DNA of 64,000 nucleotides, from NCBI RefSeq assembly GCF_019649055.1, contig NW_026570261.1, positions 744,001 to 808,000 of the forward strand, written 5' to 3'. Position 1 is the stretch's first letter, and each line of letters starts with the position of its first letter. Positions 55,815 through 64,000 of this stretch are shown here, piece by piece. The translations under genes were made by a program, and so were the position numbers. Origin of the DNA: Paramacrobiotus metropolitanus (Eukaryota > Tardigrada > Eutardigrada > Parachela > Macrobiotidae). Under the pieces are notes generated by a model. It did no database searches and was not told the DNA's origin. It saw nothing but the letters and a program-made list of their open reading frames with translations.

Positions 55815-58158
55815 GACAGATAATTTAACGTAAAAGGAACGAAAAATGTTTAACGATCAGTAATATGGACGGAAATTTTTTACTGCGACAAGTGACACGA
55901 GTTAGCGTTGTAACATTCTCTGATTTATACCCTTCACATGAGCATCTAACCAAAACAGACCGAACACAACCAAACACAGCTGGAGACAGAACACAACCAA
56001 AACGGGCGTATCGTGTGTCGTAATACCCAGATTCCTTGGTCCCGCATCTCTCCATGAATTTCTGAAGAACACGAATTCTAGAGAATAAAAAGGAAGTTAG
56101 TGGGTATCTATTTCCGGGAATGGTTCGCTTCCTTTACCTAGTGTCACGGTGTCTGCTCGATGTATGAAGCAACCACCCTCGGTGGCTGCTGGTACAGATG
56201 TCATGCATTTCCTGTGGAAACGCTCAGTTTATTGCATCCCTTTTCTCCTTTTTCTGTATTTTTCCTTCTTGGGCAATAAACTCTTCTTTTGTGGAAGACC
56301 CGCGGTCTTCCACATCCTGATTTATCTGTATTTCGAGGGGGTGTTAGACCTTCCTCGTGACACTAGGAATAACAAGGGTCTCAAAGCTTTTAACTGATCG
56401 CATCATTCAGTTGCAACATGCATTACGAAACAACGTTAGTGTTGCTCCTCGCGTTGCACTGCTCTTCTGGCAATCAGCTTGTTTAGTGGTCGTTATAACT
56501 GTATATACCGCGTGTACTCGCGATATTATTGTTTGCTGCGCGAAAAGTAAATTAAATTTCGACTGGTCGGACGATTTTAGAGATCCAGATTAATTAACTA
56601 ACCCATCTATTTTGGGGGATATGATGACACGAAAAAGAGCACAAAATATGGATGCTGGGTATCTGCAGCAATCCGAAAAATCTTAATTTAGTGACCGGCT
56701 AGCAAGAGCTCTCAAAGTAGAATGAAGCGTCAACCTTTCTTTCGGGCGAATTCCTTGAGGACAAAAAAATTGTCAACTTAGTCGCTTTCCTGTTGGCTAC
56801 CTGCGCCTATTCTGCTAGTTAAATCCTGGACGATGTCGTACTGCATGCCTTACATCAAGATCAACGAAAAATAACGGGACATATCCACACCAAAAGCCAT
56901 TACTGCCACGTCCGCTTAGCAAATCCACTGTAACGGTAAAGCTGCTTCATATTTTTTGTTGGCAAAATCAATATGATGGTTTTTGCTTGAGTTTGTTTTA
57001 TCTCCGCAGACAGCGCTGCGCTTACATGTGTACAGGCATACTTTTGTTGAATTATCCATTGCGGCTTCAAATCGCACTTTGCAGCATGTTGTGCAAGCTG
57101 AGCCGACACAACATGTTGTCCAATCGAATCAAGCCACCTTTAGTAATCACCGTGTACGGTGGTACGGCAACGTTATCTTCTGCATCCCCAGGAGATAACA
57201 TTGCTTGGTAACTGACACTTAAGTTCCGTCACAACTTCCGTGGTACGATTGCAGAACTTATCGCCCGCACATAAAATTGAGAACATGTAATACAAGAAAA
57301 AGAATAATCGTCAGCTAAAAGTTTAATAGAAAAACCACGGAGATGCTGGCGGGACTGATTTAATGATTTAAATTTTAACTGCGGCTTTGCAATTTTTCAT
57401 TGAATAAAGCTGAGTTTCTACTCGTTTGCACCCCTCTTGCGAGAAAAAACACCACTGCGGACTCGTAAACAGTTCTACAGTGGACGTTACTGCTTTTGGT
57501 GCTCAAAACATTGAACTTCACCGATTTAAACTCAAAATGTGCGCGCAATAACCGGCTGCTGTACTATCACCGGAAAAAGTTTAAAAACTCGGACGCGTCA
57601 AATAATTCACCTATCTATCCGACTCCGACCAAATTTACCATTATGGTAAATCTATATCTTAAGATCATTCTGAACCATTATGGTGATGATACCTTAAAAA
57701 ACAAAGAAGCAATGAATTTTCAAAAATTTTAAACTCTTATAACTTGGTCAGTTTACATCTGACCAGCTTCGTTTTGGTTCAGAATGTGTATGGGAATTTA
57801 CTCCATGTGATGGAGCGATCAAACTTGGAGTCGGATAAAACACCGAATTATTTGCCCCACATTTGCTATTTTGAGAAAATGACTTTTTTGTGAACGGTAT
57901 AGACTAAGCTGGACAGCATGCCTATTCTTGGTGCGATTGCTGCGCATCCTGTTATGTCCCGGCCTCTTCGGGTCACGTATTGTTTCAGCTGAGCAGGAAT
58001 GACTCTCTGACACTCATGCGCCAGTGGTAAATGGAGATGGAGATGAAAACAGGGCAATAAATTTCATTGTTCTACCTGATTATTTATGATAGCGCGCGCA
58101 TCTTCTGGTACTTATACAAACATTTGCTGCCGCTGATAATTTCGCGGCTTGTGGTCAG
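55815..58158. other. Intergenic with duplicated kinase-gene 5' flank
   Basis: 55860-56060 is dispersed repeat (see neighbours). 56820-57400 is a diverged copy of the 5' flank of the kinase-kelch gene at 44852, but no kinase sequence follows. The remainder shows only short unrecognised ORFs. Confidence 0.5.
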
Positions 58159-58591
58159 TGTCAGAGGCACATGACTGCGCCTGGTGCATACGGCCCACCA
58201 TGGACGTATTTGCACTCATGCTTGCCATATCGCCTCTCTCGCTGTACGTACGTGTGCTGCTGCACTGCACTCATATCCGCTGAAGCGGATATACGCGGCG
58301 CACACACTGAGCATACTTGCTCTCTCGTCCCTCTCTCGCTGTATGACTCAGCGTACGCTCGCGTTGGATTGAGTCCAGTCTGCGCATCAACACACAGCTG
58401 ATGGCTCACACCACGTGCTTGCCGCCAGTTGCTTCTTTCACGCCTTGGCAGACGCTCAAGAGCTCCTTCTAGCATTCACTTGCTTGTTAGCCATCAGTGC
58501 TTTGTTTTGCTTTCCTGCTATTACGCAGCATTGTTCCCCCTTTATTTGTCAATAAAGAGCACTCGTGATCTCCTCGCGCTTGCCTGTTACA
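58159..58591 (+). repeat. 5' LTR
   Basis: It starts TGTCAGAGGCACATGACTG and ends CTTGCCTGTTACA. It contains the polyadenylation signal AATAAA at 58551-58556. It shares the ends, the CTGAGCATACTTGCTCTCTC block and the CTGTATGACTCAGCG block with the solo LTR at 36401-36851. The limits are set by that comparison and by the adjacent primer-binding site. Confidence 0.8.
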
Positions 58592-58609
58592 TGGTAAGCA
58601 GCATCGTTT
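58592..58609 (+). promoter_or_regulatory. Putative tRNA primer-binding site
   Basis: The 18 bases directly after the LTR read TGGTAAGCAGCATCGTTT, starting with the TGG expected to pair with a tRNA 3' CCA. The tRNA was not identified. Confidence 0.55.
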
Positions 58610-59905
58610 GGTTTTCTTTCAACGGACCCTTTGAGGAGACGGTGAAGGCTTCATTCACGGAGAACCTGTCTGGAAACCTTTTCAGTCACTGTCAGACCGA
58701 TTGCTGAAGCAATCTCTGCATTGACTGTCGATCAGACTGATCGCATCGTCTTACAGCTGAGGAAACCGAGGATCACTGAAGTGATTCTTGCCCAGCTGGT
58801 GAGCACAGTTCCTTGGTCTCTTCCACATTGAAGAGCGGAATCTCATTTCCCGAACGTACGGAATTTCTCTTCTCCCAACTGACGGATCAGACTCGAACGA
58901 GAGTCTGCAGCGCGATAGGATTAATCCAATAATACGGGGACCTTCGCTTTGAACAGCGACCCGCAACTTTACTCGCGGATTTTAGCTCGGAAACGACGGA
59001 TTTCCGACCTCGGACGGAGGAAATCGAGCGGAACCGACACCGACACCGACACTGGTAAAGTAACAGTTCTAGGTCGATTTTAGCCGAAACTAGGTCGGCT
59101 TTTCACTTTCTAGCGGTAGAAAACTATTTCTAGCCGTAGATTTAAACTTTTTAACGGTGAAAAAGTAATTTTCGACGGAGAAACCGACTCGGAATTTTGC
59201 TTTTGGTCGAGAACCGACCTGCCTGGTCAACGAACTTGTCTAGACAGCTAGACAAAGGCTAACCGACAACAGGTCGGAAATTCTCTTATTTTTCATTTCT
59301 AACGGTGTTTCGACCACCAGAAAATCTTCTTAATTATTAAAACTAATTTCTAACGGTTAAAAACTTCAAAATCCGAGCTAGATCGACCTTCTAGCCGAGC
59401 AAAAATAATTTGTTTTTCTAACAGAAAATAGCGCGAAAATTCTCGAACTTCCTTGTGACGTCATAACGACCGCTTATCAGTACTTCAGAGGCAGCCAATC
59501 AGAGTGCAGGGGAAAGTTCCCATAGCCTAACATAGGCGTGATTCATCGTTTTTTGCAAATTTTGCACGCGGCTCGCATTCTGTGACGTAGGCAGAAGTGC
59601 AAGACCACTTAACCTGTTACGTCACACTGGTCAGCACAGTAATATAGGACGTACTACACCGTACTACTATTACGTACTGTACTGTACCATTGTACTGTAT
59701 ATTAATACCCTGTGTACTGAGTCACCAACAGACACATCAACAACAACAACAACATTTCACCGGACGTTCCTGACCCTTGGAAGTTCCTGAACAAAAAGAC
59801 GTTCCTGACTTTGCCGAACATCTTCACACAGAAGATTGCTCGACTTTCTCTTTCTAACTGATTAAACCTTTAAGGCTCCACCAGAGCCGACCTCACTCGA
59901 CAACA
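58610..59905 (+). other. Retrotransposon leader
   Basis: No ORF is seen. The stretch is dense in CCGAC, GACCGA and CTAGCCG words and has a CAACAACAACAACAACA run at 59738-59754 shortly before the gag start. It is presumably untranslated leader containing packaging or dimerisation signals, which is inference. Confidence 0.5.
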
Positions 59906-62900
59906 ATGTCGAATCCCCGAGAAGATCAGTACACGAGAAAGTTCAACACGGACTATTCTCGGCGTGCGAACATGACCGGGAAGTACTCACTCAGGTACGC
60001 CGGTCAAGACAAAAGTCAGCCGTCCTCAACCGACTCGACTAAGTCGGCTGAAGCAAGAGAGAAGCGCAACGAGCGGATCCTCCTTGCCGACTCGAATCCA
60101 ACTTCGGATGACAGTTTCGAGGACGCCCGGGATAAAACATTCCTGGAAGCCCCAGCTGACACAGCAGCCCCGTCCCACCCGACCAAGGGGGATGTGGAAC
60201 AGCTGCATGCTGAGACTACATTGTCTCATACCGACCTGGAATCGAGCTCACACAGAGCTCAAGGCTCGGTAGTCACAAAGGCAACCGAGCTCGGACGGCA
60301 TTCACCCAACAGGACGGAAGAGGTGCCGAAGCCGACCTCGCCCAACATGGACGTTCCGACTAACCAAGTCGGAAGGAAATCGCCGACCACACAGGCCGAG
60401 CGAAAATCTCCGACTAAGCAAGTCGGTGAACAACAACCAACTACGGCGGCCGACCAACAAATGGTCGACCAGCCGCCGGCAGAGGAAGTCGGCCAACAGC
60501 AAGCCGACCTACCACAAACACAGCAGGCCGAACAACCGACCTCGACCGGAATGGATAAGCCGACAACAGAAGTCGGCAGCGTCCAACCGACCACACCGGT
60601 CGGAAGGATTTTACCAAAAGAGAAGGTCGGTCAGCCGAAGCCGACCACGGCGGATCCACAGAAGGAAGTCGGCAACAAGCAACCGACTAGCCCGGAACGA
60701 CAACCAAGCGACACAAAGTCGGATTTGGCCGTCCAGCCAACTAAATCACCAAGTGGGACGAAAGATTCCGAGGTACCGCCACGAAGCGGCCCTCGCCCAG
60801 CCGGATCGCCGACTAGCAAACCAGCACCCAACGAACGGGTTATCTCACCGTTGAGCCGACCTTCGCCAACTGGAAGCGAGTCGACTCGAGCAACGGAAGC
60901 TCAACAAACGGTGAAGTCGACACAAAGTCGACCTGTCGACCTGACAACCAGGTCGTCACCAGAAGCGAGGCCGACTAAGGCGACACAAAGTCGACTTGTC
61001 GACCTGACGCTTAGATCGTCACCACCGATGTTCGAAACGGGAGAACTCAGTAACACACCGCCACCGACGAACGAAGACTTTGACGCAACAAATGCGTCAA
61101 GACCAAGTAGTGCGGACGGATTCTTCAAGGAAGAACATCAATACATGGCTAAGAACTGGAAAACGGCAACACCGCCCGAAAAGATCGTCGACGTCGATCT
61201 ACTCCGGTCCCGATGCCGAAGATTGGTTAAGGAACTCGCCCTGGCCGATACGATTATCGAAGCAACAGGACGATCAATCCGAAACTCGGAAGATACCCAT
61301 CGGCTCGAACGAAGCAAATGGGAACGTGAAATGGCCGATGCCAACAAAGGTATCGCCACCCAACAACGGGAAATCGACCGGCTCAACGCCATACTGAAGC
61401 GAGCTGACTTACCGTGTCGATATGAAGATGATCAAATCGCCATACTTACCGGCAAATTGGAGCGGTCAACAGCGGCCGTCTTCGAAATCAAAAAAGAGCT
61501 GACGAGGCGCACAAAGCCCTCGAAGAAGCTCAAAAAGACCTGGCCGATGTGCAGACCGCACTGGTCGAGTCGGCGCAAGCAGCCGGAGCGTTCCACCAGC
61601 AACTCAACACGGCCAACGAAGAAGCCGAGGTCTATCGAAACGAAGTCGATAGATACGTAGTGGAGCTGAAGAAGGCCGATAACGAGATCGACCGACTGAC
61701 ACAACGAGTCGACGAACTCGAGTCGGAGATAGAACTCCTCTTCGTCAGAATGGGACGCCGGTTCATTGACGAGAACGCTCGGGACATGGGCTTTCCTAAC
61801 CAAAGGACAGCCGATGTCGACTTGGTGGAAGCAAACGCCCAGCTAGCCGACCAGGTCCATGGACTGAACAAAGTCCTCAAGGAGGAACAGAAACTCCGAG
61901 CTCAACTGGAGTATAACCTGAACGAGGCCCAGAAGGTAAACGAGGCGCAACACAGCCGCATCCTTTACCTGGAGGCTCGTGAAACCGAGCTGTACGAATT
62001 CAACAGCCGAGACAAAATCGAGCGCCTCCCCACAACAATATGGAGGACAGCCGCAACAGCCTCGTCTCTGTGGCCACCATGATGAAGCCTACCAACAGGA
62101 GGCATACGAAGACCAACAAGGTCACATGCCATACGCCAACCCGCCACCCGCCCCGGCTGCACAACAAGCTGCGCTGGCGGCAAATGACCACGGACGATCG
62201 GCAGCCTTTACCGCCGTTCGACGGAGACCACACCAAACTTCATGGGTGGCTTAAGCAGATTCGAAGCCTGTATCGTCAAGCCCAACAATGGTACGAAGAT
62301 GATCAGACTTTCATGGCCGACTTGGTGGCCCAACTAGATGGCCAAGCGGAGCATTGGCATACCCTCGAAGCCGCTGGAGAACCAATCGGTGGCTGGCCAG
62401 TCAACTTATGGCTGACCAAATTTGAACGATTTGCGGACAAGAACAAGGAAGTGAATATAATATCCCGAATAAACAAGCGGATATTTCGTTTCGGCGAAGA
62501 AACGCCGGAACAATACTACGACGCGATGATGTTCATGAAGTCCCAAGTCCCCACCGTCACCGACCAGATGATACTATATCATCTTCGGGAGAACATCCAT
62601 GAACCCAAACTGCGGGAGGCCTTGGAAATCAGGATGCCGGCGACGCCGATCGAGTTCCGTGACTACCTGCGGGACTTCGTTAACGGCAAGGAAATGTATG
62701 AGGTGCGGAAATCGCGTGACAGCGACTACGCTAGAGTTCGGGCAGCAACACCTGCACCTGTTCCGACTCCACCTCCGGCGATACCACAACAGACTGTGTA
62801 TCAGCCACACATGATGCCGGGATATCAAACTCCGACGGCACAATACGGACAACTGAGTCCGGCTCCGACGCCACCAGTGCAACAAGCACCAGTCCAGCAA

Positions 62901-63662
62901 CAGACTTGGGCAGGCGTGACGGCAGCAAATCAGAACCCCCCGGCGCCTGGAACAGGAGCCCCCGCTAACAACTACGGAGGCCCAGGTTATAGCTCGGGCG
63001 GTAACCAAAACAACACAGGTTTTGGTTACGGACAGAACTCCAACCAGGGGTACTCCGCATACGGACAGTATCCTCCACAAGGATACGGCGGCGGAGGTTA
63101 TGGTCGCGGTAGAGGACGCGGCGGCGGGAATCGCGGCCGGGGAAACTTCCCTAACCGCGGCGGAGGCGGCAACCAACAAGGGAACCGACCTCCCCAGGCA
63201 CAACAAAGTGCTCGGCAAGGAACCACATACGTCGATAAGATGGAGGCAGCCTTCTTCCAGTGGACGAAGGACAAGACCTTCAGGTGCAGGCACTGCATGT
63301 TCAACAACCATGACGAGTCGCGCTGCATCTATGGCTCGGATAACAATCCGAACCTTCGGTGGTACGACGATTGGTACCGCCGATACTCGACGAATGGCCC
63401 GGTTGGCTCGGCCAATCCTTTCTGGAAGGACATTGTGCCGCCGCCGCGCCAACGTCAACAGGCAGGAGGCTCGGGTAGCCCCGGTAACGGAAACCGGTCG
63501 CCCGGCCAGGGGAACGGCGGAAACCGCAACAATAGCGGTGGGAACCAACAAGGTTCCCCGGCATACAGAGAACCGTTGCCGCCCCGCCAGTTGTTGAACT
63601 CGACGCCACCCAACAATGGGCCGGCTCGGAGTAATTCCCCGGGAAACGCCCAAGGTCGATGA
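59906..63662 (+). CDS. gag: Retrotransposon gag polyprotein, split by frame changes
   Basis: ATG at 59906 (CAACAATGTC) opens a 584-codon frame. Its first 350 residues are a Pro/Thr/Gln-rich array of a degenerate 'VG...PTT' motif, and its end is coiled coil. The coiled coil continues in another frame after the A6 run at 61490-61495 (to about 62010: ADNEIDRLTQRVDELESEIE). Then comes a short QQ-rich piece in a third register. From about 62200 the frame carries the gag core (PPFDGDHTKLHGWLKQIRSL..FERFADKN..LRDFVNGKEM), a PQG-rich linker, an RGG box (about 63080-63170) and a zinc knuckle CRHCMFNNHDESRC (CX2CX4HX4C, 63285-63326). It ends at TGA 63660-63662. The frame changes indicate small indels in a decaying copy or unresolved sequence errors. 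Ribosomal frameshifting is a weaker alternative at the A6 run. Confidence 0.7.
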
Positions 63663-64000
63663 GCTCCGGTGACTCATTCGACCTCCAACATCCGACCGAA
63701 CCACCGGACAAGGATAACCCCACTAACCAGCCGCTTACTTACCGGAACGAACTGGATTTCCCCATAACGGTCGAGGAGGGCACTCAACAGATAGAAGCCA
63801 TCCTCCAACTACTCGGATTGAACCAAAATAGTTCAATAAACGACTTCGCAAAAGCGATGTCGACCTCCACAAAGGAGGTAGAGACAGCTCGAAAGTTGGC
63901 TGTTCGGCTCGGCGTGTACGTCAACAATGGCACCGTCGAAGCTTGGCCCGGAATACAACAAGTACTCCAGGCAACCGACACAGCGCACCAACCAGGCGTT
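63659..64000 (+). CDS. Start of second retrotransposon ORF (pol/protease side), partial
   Basis: ATG at 63659 overlaps the gag TGA as ATGA, and its frame (-1 relative to the end of gag) stays open to the window edge, 114 codons. It begins MSSGDSFDLQHPTEPPDKDN and contains VEEGTQQIEAILQLLGLNQN. No protease or reverse-transcriptase motif has been reached yet. The overlap suggests coupled re-initiation or -1 frameshifting for expression. Confidence 0.5.
   Translation, partial: MSSGDSFDLQHPTEPPDKDNPTNQPLTYRNELDFPITVEEGTQQIEAILQLLGLNQNSSINDFAKAMSTSTKEVETARKLAVRLGVYVNNGTVEAWPGIQQVLQATDTAHQPGV

Larger units (their letters stand above)
58159..64000 (+). mobile_element. LTR retrotransposon, 5' part (runs out of the window)
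   Basis: From 5' to 3' there is an LTR (58159-58591), a primer-binding site starting TGG immediately after it, a 1.3-kb leader, gag (59906-63662) and the beginning of the next ORF (63659 onward). The gag architecture (retrotransposon gag helices, RGG-rich linker, one CCHC knuckle) suggests a Ty3/gypsy-type element. Reverse transcriptase, which would decide it, lies outside. A related solo LTR is at 36401-36851. The CCGAC/GTCGG word is strongly enriched throughout leader and gag. Confidence 0.8.

Noticed and set aside
62574-63704. 376-codon minus-strand ORF
   Set aside because: It lies antisense to the gag core, Gly/Pro/Gln linker and zinc knuckle, which have clear function on the plus strand. 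The ORF is a by-product of GC-rich repetitive codons.

Overview
This is a stretch of a compact animal nuclear genome. It has spliced genes with GT/AG introns from about 70 bp to 1.8 kb, clear metazoan families (a SPRTN/Spartan protease, Ser/Thr kinases fused to kelch repeats, a PEBP-like protein), many short inverted-repeat transposons and LTR elements, and no operons. The expanded private families (kinase-kelch, a 'PPWWVP' family, divergent extracellular leucine-repeat-like proteins) fit what I associate with tardigrades such as hypsibiids. That lineage call is inference with modest confidence.

Layout. 1-9 kb: four copies of a lineage-specific 'WWVP' family in different states of decay, plus an F-box-like gene. 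9.25-10.87 kb: a non-autonomous transposon with long terminal inverted repeats (TIRs). 11-13.9 kb: repeats and a minisatellite-bearing element. 14.05-23.79 kb (minus strand): a seven-exon MULE-type transposase-derived gene whose splice phases all agree, giving 1309 residues: FAR1/FLYWCH-like N-terminus, RNase H-like core, SWIM zinc finger, GRPKG linker, C48 (Ulp1-like) protease, PHD finger. 26.3-29.1 kb: Spartan (SPRTN) with a Gly/Pro-rich repeat tail. 30.2-47.4 kb: a tandem array of kinase-kelch genes. Two are intact (37.9-39.9 and 44.9-47.4 kb), one is a kelch-only gene with a frameshift, and one is a double-kinase pseudogene whose kelch exon was hit by a foldback transposon that was then hit by an LTR element, now a solo LTR. 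40.8-43.3 and 48.2-53.3 kb: an extracellular leucine-rich-like family, a kelch fragment, a tRNA-like sequence, a PEBP-like gene and a tiny signal-peptide ORF. 54.7-56.1 kb: a broken gag-like gene of a retroelement. 58.16-64 kb: the 5' half of an LTR retrotransposon (LTR, primer-binding site, long leader, frameshifted gag with a CCHC knuckle, start of the next ORF), related to the solo LTR at 36.4 kb.

The window reads as a gene-family nursery (kinase-kelch, WWVP, extracellular repeat proteins) under heavy transposon traffic. The two most notable observations are the fully spliced MULE-SWIM-C48-PHD gene and the kinase-kelch array with its unusual HGD and DLD catalytic motifs. All splice models come from reading donor and acceptor sites and matching phases by eye. 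No transcript evidence or database search was available.
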